IMG/VR virus record: IMGVR_UViG_3300010396_000067
Span: 1 to 41,464 of that record
Reading direction: 5' to 3' (one strand)
Length of the DNA stretch: 41,464 bases
Origin: a virus
Shown: in pieces, positions 1 through 6,795 of the stretch
How positions within the stretch are numbered: the first letter of the stretch is position 1
How the letters are laid out: each line of letters begins with the position of its first letter
Notes under the pieces: model-generated
What the model saw: only the letters and a program-made list of their open reading frames with translations
Databases searched by the model: none
Told to the model about the DNA's origin: nothing
Position numbers and translations under genes: made by a program

Positions 1-12
1 ACATAATATACA
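1..12. other. Left attachment core (attL side), dif-like
   Basis: The first 12 bases, ACATAATATACA, are repeated exactly as the last 12 bases of the window. They correspond to the inner half of a XerD arm plus the 6-bp centre (TATACA, i.e. TGTATA on the other strand) of a dif site. The next 11 bases, GTTTGACAGCT, do not resemble the XerC arm of dif, so they would be the phage-derived side. I infer that this is the crossover core at the left prophage boundary. Confidence 0.7.
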
Positions 13-52
13 GTTTGACAGCTTCAGCTGATCGACCTGCCCTGATCGGGCG

Positions 53-178
53 ATGGTCAAAAACCACTTTGAAAAACAGGCGATTGCGCGGTACGCACCA
101 CCGCATGGTGAGCTTGCCACTGCGCATTCGATAACGCCTGCCCCAAGCCGGTCAACCGGCGCCCAGGTGACGCCATGA
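53..178 (+). CDS. Possible 41-aa leader ORF before the replication gene
   Basis: A 41-codon reading frame begins at an ATG at 53 and ends in a TGA that overlaps the ATG of the replication gene (ATGA at 175-178). That overlap is the junction style used throughout this genome. The peptide is basic at its N-terminus (MVKNHFEKQ) and has no recognisable domain or strong Shine-Dalgarno. It could be a real small early protein or a translational coupling leader. No function can be assigned, and it may be fortuitous. Confidence 0.3.
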   Translation: MVKNHFEKQAIARYAPPHGELATAHSITPAPSRSTGAQVTP

Positions 179-1062
179 TCGGATGGTGGAGGGCGCATCA
201 CGGGATCGCCACCGACGCCAAGTACGCAACGGTGCGTGACCGCGCCGGCGATGGTGTGACAGTCGGGCATGTGGCCGCCATCTGGATGGCGGTGCTCGAT
301 GGTGCCTCGCAGGCGAAGCCGCGCGGCAACACCAGCAACTTCGATGCGGAGACGTTGGCCACGTGCTACGGCTGGCCGCAGGATCTGGTGGAGCGCGTGT
401 TCGCCGCCTTCCAGTCGAAGGGGATGCTGGATGCCGATGGTTTCGTGGCGAAGTGGCCGGATCGCAACCCGGTCAAGTTCGACAACACGGCCACGGAACG
501 GAAGCAACGGCAGCGTGCACGCGAAAAGCAGCGGGCGGCTGGTAAGCCGGTAGAACCGGCTGTTGGGCTTAATGGTCACGACATGTCACGCCGTGACGCC
601 GTGACCGTCACGATGTCACATTCCGTCACGCCGACAGAGGAGAAAGAGCAAAGCAAAAGCTCTTTCTCCGATAGCTCTAAGCAAGATACAAACACCTCGC
701 TAAAGTCAGATACACCGCGCATCGTGCGCGAGCGCGGACGCGCGTTCATTAATCCCGGTGAATTCTGGACATGGGCCGAAGCCAGCGGCGTCCCCATGAC
801 ATTCGGCCTGCGGCGTTTCCAGGCACGAAACCTCGGCGAGTGGATTACCCGAGGCCTGACTGACGAGCAGGCGGCCGAAGCACTGAAGCGCGCGCGCGCA
901 GCAAGGCAGCGCACCGGGAACGCTGCGCCGGTGAATCTCGGATATCTGGCGTGCTTCCTGGAGGAAGTGCTGGCAGGCGTACCGCCGCGGGACGAACAGC
1001 AATCGGGAGGTGGCAATGAGCGAGGTGACGAACTCAGCCGCGAATTCGCTCGCGTTGGTTGA
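175..1062 (+). CDS. Phage replication initiator-like protein (O-like)
   Basis: The 295-aa protein has an N-terminal segment of about 110 residues (WWRAHHGIATDAKYATV, then ...LATCYGWPQDLVERVFAAF) that reads like the winged-helix module of phage replication organisers. A basic linker follows (ERKQRQRAREKQRAAGK) and then a polar stretch rich in Ser and Thr. The C-terminal helical part (about 180-275) may bind the loader. A Shine-Dalgarno (AGGTGA) lies just before the ATG. It is followed directly by a lambda P-like helicase loader, the classic O-P pairing, so it probably binds the phage origin and recruits the loader. The origin may lie inside the gene, in the AT-richer repeat-like stretch at about 580-700, but I see no clear iteron set. 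The role is inferred from layout and domain style. Confidence 0.65.
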   Translation: MIGWWRAHHGIATDAKYATVRDRAGDGVTVGHVAAIWMAVLDGASQAKPRGNTSNFDAETLATCYGWPQDLVERVFAAFQSKGMLDADGFVAKWPDRNPVKFDNTATERKQRQRAREKQRAAGKPVEPAVGLNGHDMSRRDAVTVTMSHSVTPTEEKEQSKSSFSDSSKQDTNTSLKSDTPRIVRERGRAFINPGEFWTWAEASGVPMTFGLRRFQARNLGEWITRGLTDEQAAEALKRARAARQRTGNAAPVNLGYLACFLEEVLAGVPPRDEQQSGGGNERGDELSREFARVG

Positions 1063-1633
1063 CCACGAAGAACTGCGCATGGCCGTGGCCGAGCTGTTCT
1101 GCGTGTTCAAGCGCAAGTACGGATATCGCTGGCGGGATCAGTTCGAGGATCCACAGGCGCGGCCAGTGTGGTTCGCATCGTTGCGCGCGGCGGGCGTCAC
1201 TGCCGCTGCGGTGAAGGTTGGCCTGGCCACGCTGTCGAAGGTTGGCAACGGCTGGCCGCCGAGCGACGAGGATTTCATCCGGCATTGCCTGCCGACCGCA
1301 CCGACGCTGGCGCAGGCGATGGACGAGGCTGGGCGCTGGTCACGTGACACCACGGGCAAGTTCGCATTCAGCCATCCAGCGATCGGCGCGGCGGCACGTG
1401 ACGTTGGCGCCTGGTCTTTCCGGTCCAAGTCGGCCAACGAACTGCGGCAGGCGTTCGACCGTGCGTACAGCACCGCGCTGAACCTGCATGCGCGCGGCGT
1501 TGACCTGAGCGTGCCGTTGCCGAAGGCGTTGCCTGCGGAGGTGCGGACACCGATCGACCACAACGCTCCGGAGCCTGCAGCCGTGGCTGCGGAACGGGCG
1601 AAGATCGCTCGCCTGTTGGGGCTCGCATCATGA
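1016..1633 (+). CDS. Replication protein P-like DnaB helicase loader
   Basis: This 205-aa protein resembles the lambda replication protein P family. The N-terminal half is helical (FKRKYGYRW...), the central signature is GWPPSDEDFIRHC, and the rest is rich in alanine, ending in helices near AERAKIARLLGL. Lambda P binds host DnaB and delivers it to the O-origin complex. The ATG at 1016 is preceded by GGGAGG with 5-nt spacing, which makes it a better start than the GTG at 1010. The gene overlaps the preceding O-like gene by 47 bases, implying a shared transcript and coupled translation. No ATPase motif is visible, so this is the P type of loader and not a DnaC-type AAA+ protein. Confidence 0.7.
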   Translation: MSEVTNSAANSLALVDHEELRMAVAELFCVFKRKYGYRWRDQFEDPQARPVWFASLRAAGVTAAAVKVGLATLSKVGNGWPPSDEDFIRHCLPTAPTLAQAMDEAGRWSRDTTGKFAFSHPAIGAAARDVGAWSFRSKSANELRQAFDRAYSTALNLHARGVDLSVPLPKALPAEVRTPIDHNAPEPAAVAAERAKIARLLGLAS

Positions 1634-1953
1634 GTCGCCGCGCAACCGTTGTTCTGTGGCTATCCACGCTTGCCACTGCGCTGGCCGATGGATGGCGATG
1701 CGGTGCGGTTCGACCCGCTGGGCGCTCGCTTTGCGTCTCATGCCTACGTGAGAATGGCACGAAGTCGGATGCAGGCCTCGCCGGAATCAGCAGTGGCGCG
1801 GGTTGCAGCCGTGCGGGATGGGGCGGTGCAGGACACCCCCCACCGAAAGCAGGCCGCCTGCCGGGCCGGCGCCTTACCTGGTTGGCCCTCGAAAAAATGG
1901 AGGCGGTTTCAGCTTTCGCTGGTGGGGGCGCGGGGGAGGTGGTGCATGGCTGA
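1630..1953 (+). CDS. Doubtful small ORF between loader and recombinase
   Basis: An open frame of 107 codons starts in an ATGA overlap with the end of the P-like gene and ends just inside the next recombinase gene. The first 45 residues (SRRATVVLWLSTLATALADG) could form a hydrophobic or signal-like segment, and two Cys sit close together (LCVSC). The remainder is Gly- and Ala-rich and looks like non-coding translation. The stretch 1634-1945 holds no better gene in any frame. It may be a degenerate remnant of a NinB/NinG-type gene, but I cannot support that. Treat it as low confidence. Confidence 0.25.
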   Translation: MSRRATVVLWLSTLATALADGWRCGAVRPAGRSLCVSCLRENGTKSDAGLAGISSGAGCSRAGWGGAGHPPPKAGRLPGRRLTWLALEKMEAVSAFAGGGAGEVVHG

Positions 1954-3079
1954 CTTGGCGCCAGTGCCCGCCGGTCTGGAGTTGGAGCCGCAGGAACTGC
2001 AGCTGCGCGCGACCATCATGGGCGAAGGCGGCCGGCTGGCCGCGGCGCTGCGCGCGCTGGAAGCGCAGCCGTGGCGCGATGGCACGTGGTTGCGGACGTG
2101 CTGGCGGTGGGTGCAGTGCCTGCTGGTGGTGCGCGGCTTCCGTGGTGCCACGACGGTGACCGACTACGTGGAGGCCGTGATCCGGTTCGGCACGTGGCTG
2201 GATGCGCAGCGGCTGGACCTGCGCGGCGTGAAGGCGCGCGATCTGGACGCGTGGCAGCGGTCGTTGTACGTGGAGCGCCGGCTGTCCGCGGCGACGCGCC
2301 GGCTGGCGCTGATGGCGGTGCGCAGCCTGTACAGCTACCTCGCCACGCGCGACGAGGTGCCGGACGTGACGAAGGGCTATGCCGCGCCGAAACGCGTGGT
2401 GACCCAGGCGCGCAAATACAGCTCCGCACAGCTGCGGGCGATGTTCGACGCGGTGAAGCTGACCAAGGACGAGCGTCAGCAGCAGCGCGACCGCGCCATG
2501 TTGCTGCTGCTGCTCGCTGGCGGCCTGCGCCGCGAGGAGATTGCCAGCCTGCGCATCGACCAACTGGAACTGCGCAGCGACCGCAAGGGCGCGGTGCACG
2601 TTTTCGGCAAGGGCTCCAAGGAACGCACCGTGCCGATCGAGGGGCCGGTGGTTCGCCAGCTGGTGCTGTGGCTGGAAATGCGCAGCCGGATCGACAACCT
2701 CGCCACCGATGCGGTGTTCCTGACGCTGGCGCGCCGCGTGAGCGGCACGGCGATGTCGGTGCGGGCCGTCGAGCGCATCGTGAAGCGCGTGGCCAAGACT
2801 GCCGGCCTTGGCTCGTGGGGCGTGCACCGGTTCCGCGTGACCTTCGCCACGATGCTGTACGACGACGGCACCGACATCGAGCGCATCCGCGTGCTGATGG
2901 GCCACGAGTCCATCGAAACCACTCGCCGCTATCTCGCGGTGAGCCAGCGCATGAACAAACACACCCTGAAGGCACACCGCCAGCACGCCGCGCTGGGCAC
3001 GGTGCCCGACGACATGCCCCTGTGGGCGCAAGACATCGAGCGGAGGAAACATGGAACCAGCATTCTCCCGGGCCGGTGA
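1946..3079 (+). CDS. Tyrosine recombinase, XerC/XerD-like (copy 1)
   Basis: The 377-aa protein has an N-terminal SAM-like core-binding domain (about 35-150) and a C-terminal catalytic domain. The catalytic set is complete: Arg195 (AGGLRREE), Lys222 (FGKGSKERTVP), His294-x-x-Arg297 (HRFRVTFAT), His320 (MGHESIETT) and nucleophile Tyr329 (RRYLAV). The order and spacing match XerC/XerD more than lambda Int, and there is no arm-binding domain. The ATG at 1946 follows GGGGGAGG at a good distance, whereas the longer upstream frame reads like non-coding sequence. It sits between replication and packaging genes, far from the attachment site in linear coordinates but only about 2 kb from it when the ends are joined. 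It could act with the integrase at 40.3 kb on the dif-like attP, or resolve genome multimers. Confidence 0.85.
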   Translation: MADLAPVPAGLELEPQELQLRATIMGEGGRLAAALRALEAQPWRDGTWLRTCWRWVQCLLVVRGFRGATTVTDYVEAVIRFGTWLDAQRLDLRGVKARDLDAWQRSLYVERRLSAATRRLALMAVRSLYSYLATRDEVPDVTKGYAAPKRVVTQARKYSSAQLRAMFDAVKLTKDERQQQRDRAMLLLLLAGGLRREEIASLRIDQLELRSDRKGAVHVFGKGSKERTVPIEGPVVRQLVLWLEMRSRIDNLATDAVFLTLARRVSGTAMSVRAVERIVKRVAKTAGLGSWGVHRFRVTFATMLYDDGTDIERIRVLMGHESIETTRRYLAVSQRMNKHTLKAHRQHAALGTVPDDMPLWAQDIERRKHGTSILPGR

Positions 3080-3419
3080 GTCGCCCACCACGTTCGAGCT
3101 GCACCTGGTGACCAGCGCGCAGCTCGGCCTGCCCACCCAGCCGAAGGAACAGTGGATTGCGCTGGCGCAGCGCATCGGCCTGGCGTCGGTGATGGCCGTG
3201 CTGGACGAGTTTGGCGATGCGTCGGTGTGGGTGCCGTCGCGCTCCGGCCTGCTGCAGCCGCTGTGGGCGGAACTGCGCGAGCGCGAGGTGGCGCGCCTGC
3301 GTGCCGAGGGCGAAAGCATTTCCGAAATTGCCCGCAAGCTCGGCGTGCACCGCCGCACCGTGAACCGCGCGCCCCTGCATGGCGGCGCGCACCCCCGTCG
3401 TGAGATATCCGCGAAATGA
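3051..3419 (+). CDS. Mor-like transcription activator / HTH protein
   Basis: This 122-aa protein combines a segment like the Mor/C family dimerisation strand (VLDEFGDASVWVPSRS) with a C-terminal helix-turn-helix (AEGESISEIARKLGVHRRTVNR, about residues 85-108). Mu Mor activates the middle promoter and C the late promoters. Placed immediately before terminase, this protein would be a good late-gene activator. The ATG has a clear GGAGGAA ribosome site, and the gene overlaps the recombinase end by 29 bases. A generic resolvase-type HTH protein is the alternative reading. Confidence 0.6.
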   Translation: MEPAFSRAGESPTTFELHLVTSAQLGLPTQPKEQWIALAQRIGLASVMAVLDEFGDASVWVPSRSGLLQPLWAELREREVARLRAEGESISEIARKLGVHRRTVNRAPLHGGAHPRREISAK

Positions 3420-4186
3420 ACGAGAACACCGAAAAACCGCGCCGGCCGTACACCATGAGCGAGGCCGCGCTGGAGCAACGCCGCAACAACCTGCCCGCCG
3501 CTGCGGCGGCGGCCACGGGCCCGCTCACCACCGAAGGCAAGGCGGCCAGCAGCCGCAACGGCTGGAAACATGGCCGCTACAGCGCGGTGAACCGTGCGCA
3601 GTTCGGCCTGGGCGCCAATTCGCTGGCCAAGATGTTCGGCAAGCCGTGCGTCACCACGTGCCCGTTCCACCCGGACAACCCGGACCGCACCGAGGCGCCG
3701 TGCAGCCTGGTGCTGGATGGGCTCACGCATGCCGGCGGCAGCTGCCTCGACAAGACCGTGTACGTGCATGCGCTGGATGCGCTGATGGGCGCCTTCACCG
3801 AGGGCGACATGGACGGCATGCACGGCCTGCTCGCCACCGAGATGGCCGGCAACATGCAGCTGCTGCGGCAGATCCGCGAGGACATCGCGGAGCGCGGCAT
3901 GGTGATCGAGATTCCCATCGTCACCAAGGACGGCGTGGTGGTGCGCGACAACGATGGCAAGCCGATGGTGGGCGAAGTGCGCGCCAACCCGATGCTGTCG
4001 CACCTGATCAAGTTCAACGAGTCGCTGGGCATCAACTTCGCCGAGCTGATGGCGACGCCGAAGGCACGCGAGCGGCTGAAGGATGAAGACGCCGCCGCCG
4101 ATGGCCTGCAGGCGATGCTGGGCGCGATCTTCAACCGCGCGCAGCGGCGGCTACCGGCACGCGCGACAGAGGACGACGACGCATGA
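3416..4186 (+). CDS. Terminase small subunit (putative, P27-like)
   Basis: The 256-aa product lies directly upstream of the large terminase, as small subunits do. The N-terminus (ALEQRRNNLPAAAAAATGPLT, then SSRNGWKHGRYSA) looks DNA-binding. The C-terminal part (RANPMLSHLIKFNESLGINF...TPKARERL) resembles the conserved end of P27-family small terminases. A Cys-containing insertion (CVTTCPFHPD...APCS...GSCL, about 76-106) could bind metal, which is unusual for the family. It would recognise the packaging site and deliver DNA to the large subunit. It starts in an ATGA overlap. The position is convincing; the family assignment is moderate. Confidence 0.6.
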   Translation: MNENTEKPRRPYTMSEAALEQRRNNLPAAAAAATGPLTTEGKAASSRNGWKHGRYSAVNRAQFGLGANSLAKMFGKPCVTTCPFHPDNPDRTEAPCSLVLDGLTHAGGSCLDKTVYVHALDALMGAFTEGDMDGMHGLLATEMAGNMQLLRQIREDIAERGMVIEIPIVTKDGVVVRDNDGKPMVGEVRANPMLSHLIKFNESLGINFAELMATPKARERLKDEDAAADGLQAMLGAIFNRAQRRLPARATEDDDA

Positions 4187-4473
4187 TCGCGTTCGCCTTG
4201 TGGCTGATCTTCGGCGGGGCGGTGACGTTCGTAACGAACCTGCTGCTGGTGCGTGGCGCGCGCCGTGCACAGTGCCGGCGCGATGCCGACATGGCGCGGC
4301 TCACCGAGGCCTGCACGCACATGCAGCGCGCCGCCGATGGTTTCCGCGAGCTGTACCTGCGCGAGTTGGCACGCAACCAGCCGGCCATGGCCGAACACCT
4401 GCGCCGCAAGTGGGCGGTGCAGAACGCGCCGCTGCACGTCGCCCAACTGCTGGAGCGCGCCAAGCATGGCTAA
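4183..4473 (+). CDS. Small single-span membrane protein, unknown
   Basis: The 96-aa protein begins with a strong hydrophobic helix (residues 2-23, IAFALWLIFGGAVTFVTNLL), then a basic stop-transfer cluster (RGARRAQCRR) and an amphipathic helical tail. It probably sits in the inner membrane with its tail in the cytoplasm. It lies between small and large terminase with ATG overlaps on both sides, so it is translated with the packaging genes. I do not recognise a family. A holin role is possible but unlikely, because a holin is found in the lysis cluster. Confidence 0.55.
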   Translation: MIAFALWLIFGGAVTFVTNLLLVRGARRAQCRRDADMARLTEACTHMQRAADGFRELYLRELARNQPAMAEHLRRKWAVQNAPLHVAQLLERAKHG

Positions 4474-6352
4474 GCGCCGCCTGCCCACCGCCGACCACAA
4501 CGTGTTGCGCCAGATGGACGAGCGCGGCGTGTTCGCGCCCGAGGAATTCGAGGCGTGGCTGTGCGCTCGCGGTTGGGCGTGGCAGGCGCTGGGCCGCGGC
4601 GACTACGGCGTGACGCTGGAACAGGCCATGTTCCTGTTCGTGTTCGAGGATCCGGTGCGCTGGGCGGAAACGTTCATGATCGAGCCGCGCACCGGCGAGC
4701 CGTGGCAGTTCTTCGACTACCAGCGCGAGAGCGTGCGCAGCTGGTGCCAAGACGTGGTGCACCAGGACGGCGCCGAGGTGGGCAAGACGCGCGAAATCAC
4801 CGTGCTGATCCTGTGGGGCCAGTGCAGCAGCATGGGTTTCACCGTTCGGCGCCCGTGGATGCTGGTGGGCGCGCCGCAGCAAACGTTCCTTGACGAGATC
4901 ATCCTGGCGATCGAGGGGCAGGTGGGCGCGCAGGAAGGCGGCGACAGCGCCAGGGGTTCACTGCTCAGCCAGTTCTGGTTGAAGCCCAAGCGCACCCCGC
5001 ACACCATGCAGCGCTTCCTCACCATCCCGCTCGGCGCGACCGAAAAGCCCGGCATCGGCCGTGTGTATTACCGGCCCGCCGGGCACGATGGCGAGGCATT
5101 CCGCGGCGTGCACGTCAACGCCATGCTGCTGATGGACGAGGCGGCCAAGCTGAAGCGCGCCGTGCAGTGGTCGGAGTTCTGGCGCGGCGGTGAGCCGGGT
5201 TGCGTGCGGCGCATCTACAGCGTGCCGGACGGCGACCGCAGCACGGAGTTCTTCCGCCTCACCCAGCAGGCGCAGTTGGAATTGCCCGTGCAGAAGAAGG
5301 GCTGGCGCCTGTTCCACTGGCCCAAGACCGTGATGCCGGCGCCGTTCTGGAGCGCGGAGCGCGATGCGGAGTTCGTGCGGCTGTTCGGCGGCCGGCATAC
5401 GCCAGGCTACAAGCGCAACGTGCTGGGCGACTGGGGCGAGGCCGAGAACCCGGTGTGGAGCTGGGATCTGCTGCTGCCCAACGTGCACGAGCTGCCCGAC
5501 TACCGCGTGCTGGAACTGAGCGTGGATCGCCAGCGCGGCGAGTTGAGCGTGGTCGTGAAACGTGTGGTTCTCCACGTGGAACAAAATCGCAAGGCCGGCA
5601 CCTACGAATGGCTGCTGGACACCACCGTGTCGTTGGCGCCGTTCGCCAGCCGCGACGATGCGGAGCGGCGCGACGCCATGCGCAGCCTGTTGCGCGAGCA
5701 CCTGCCGCCGGCATCGGCCGGCGTGTACTGGGCCGGCGCCGACCTGGGCGAAATGAACGACCCCACCGAAATCATCATCAGCGAGCAGCGCGGCCCGGTG
5801 CTGTGCGACCAGCTGCGCGTGCATGCCAGTGGCGTGGATTACTACATCCAGCGCGAACTGCTCTACTGCCTGCACGAGCTGTTCGGCGGCAGGCCGCACT
5901 GGGGCGTGGACCTGGGCAGCGCCGGCACCGTGGTGGTGAAAGACCTGCAGACGCTGAGCACCTACGACGCCGCGCGTTTCGATGAAACCATGACCGGCTT
6001 CCAGTTCAGCAACGCGGTGGACTGCATCGGCGAGGACGGCGAGCCGCTGGTGGACCGCGCCCGCGACGACGGCGACGGCGAAACCATCGTGCGCGCCCCC
6101 GCCAAGCACTGGGCCACCCAGTGCATCACCCAGCGCCTGCAGTCCATCGGCTACGCGCTGGCCTACGACATCGACGTGCTCAACCACATGACCAACCACA
6201 CCGCGCGGCAGGGCACGAAGTGGCCCATCTACGCGAAGAAGGACGACCATGACATCGACGCGCGCCGCATGCAGATGCTGCGGAAGCTGTACGACGACGT
6301 GGGCGGTGAGGTGGATGTTTTCAGCTGCGGAGCGGAGGCGAGGGCGGCATGA
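4466..6352 (+). CDS. terL: Terminase large subunit
   Basis: The 628-aa packaging motor has an N-terminal ATPase and a C-terminal RNase H-like nuclease. A Walker A-type loop lies at 102-109 (GAEVGKTR), and Walker B at about 220-226 (MLLMDEAA, with Asp224 and Glu225). Candidate nuclease acidic residues are Asp426 (GADLGEMND) and Asp482 (GVDLGSAG), each in the Asp-Leu-Gly context expected for the metal-binding strands. It would cut concatemeric DNA and pump it into proheads with its small subunit and portal. The ATG at 4466 overlaps the membrane-protein gene by 8 bases. The overall form resembles the Mu gp28/B3-type terminases, in keeping with the MuF-type head genes that follow. Confidence 0.88.
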   Translation: MAKRRLPTADHNVLRQMDERGVFAPEEFEAWLCARGWAWQALGRGDYGVTLEQAMFLFVFEDPVRWAETFMIEPRTGEPWQFFDYQRESVRSWCQDVVHQDGAEVGKTREITVLILWGQCSSMGFTVRRPWMLVGAPQQTFLDEIILAIEGQVGAQEGGDSARGSLLSQFWLKPKRTPHTMQRFLTIPLGATEKPGIGRVYYRPAGHDGEAFRGVHVNAMLLMDEAAKLKRAVQWSEFWRGGEPGCVRRIYSVPDGDRSTEFFRLTQQAQLELPVQKKGWRLFHWPKTVMPAPFWSAERDAEFVRLFGGRHTPGYKRNVLGDWGEAENPVWSWDLLLPNVHELPDYRVLELSVDRQRGELSVVVKRVVLHVEQNRKAGTYEWLLDTTVSLAPFASRDDAERRDAMRSLLREHLPPASAGVYWAGADLGEMNDPTEIIISEQRGPVLCDQLRVHASGVDYYIQRELLYCLHELFGGRPHWGVDLGSAGTVVVKDLQTLSTYDAARFDETMTGFQFSNAVDCIGEDGEPLVDRARDDGDGETIVRAPAKHWATQCITQRLQSIGYALAYDIDVLNHMTNHTARQGTKWPIYAKKDDHDIDARRMQMLRKLYDDVGGEVDVFSCGAEARAA

Positions 6353-6795
6353 GCCTTCGGCTTCATCCCATCTCAATCACCGCGGCGAATGCCGTGGTCG
6401 GTGCATGGCACCGTCATCATCGGCCGGTGGCTGGCGCGAAGTTCGCAATCTCGACGGTCGATGCCGATGGAATCGTTGTCGGCGTGGTGATCGTTGGAAG
6501 GCCGGTTGCTCGCGCATCCGATGATGGATTCACCGCCGAGGTAACGCGCTGCTGCACCGACGGGACGCGCAATGCCTGTTCGATGTTGTACCGGGCTGCA
6601 TGGCGAGCTGCCGCCGCGATGGGCTATCGCCGGCTTGTTACCTACACCCTTGCCAGCGAAACAGGCGCTAGCCTGCGCGGCGCTGGTTTCAAGTTGCTCG
6701 GCCAGCGCGGCGGCGGATCGTGGAATTGTCCATCCCGCCCGCGTCTCGACAAGCACCCCACCGAAAAGAAGTTTGCATGGGAGATTGCGGCATGA
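6349..6795 (+). CDS. XF1762-family GNAT-like protein
   Basis: The 148-aa protein matches the phage/prophage XF1762 family, first named in Xylella. It shows HRHHRPVAGAKFAI, the strand VVGVVIVGRPVARAS, then TAEVTRCCTDGTRNACSMLYRAAWRAA and LVTYTLASETGASLRGAGF, ending WNCPSRPRLDKHPTEKKFAW. The fold pattern (beta strands, long helix, TLASETGASLRGAGF) is that of GNAT acyltransferases. The substrate is unknown. Because Mu Mom is also a GNAT-fold DNA-modifying enzyme, a DNA-modification role is an attractive but unproven idea. It sits between terminase and portal with ATGA overlaps on both sides, so it is expressed late with packaging. Confidence 0.8.
   Translation: MSLRLHPISITAANAVVGAWHRHHRPVAGAKFAISTVDADGIVVGVVIVGRPVARASDDGFTAEVTRCCTDGTRNACSMLYRAAWRAAAAMGYRRLVTYTLASETGASLRGAGFKLLGQRGGGSWNCPSRPRLDKHPTEKKFAWEIAA

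Noticed and set aside
15-43. Promoter at the left end (TTGACA at 15-20)
   Set aside because: No acceptable -10 box 16-18 bases downstream; the hexamer is part of the att arm.
1649-1945. N-terminal extension of the first tyrosine recombinase
   Set aside because: The extra 99 residues look like non-coding translation, and GGGGGAGG fits the ATG at 1946.
1874-4003. Very long open frame on the reverse strand across the recombinase and terminase region
   Set aside because: It is the antisense of well-supported genes in high-GC DNA; its His/Arg/Ala-rich translation has no domain and no ribosome site.
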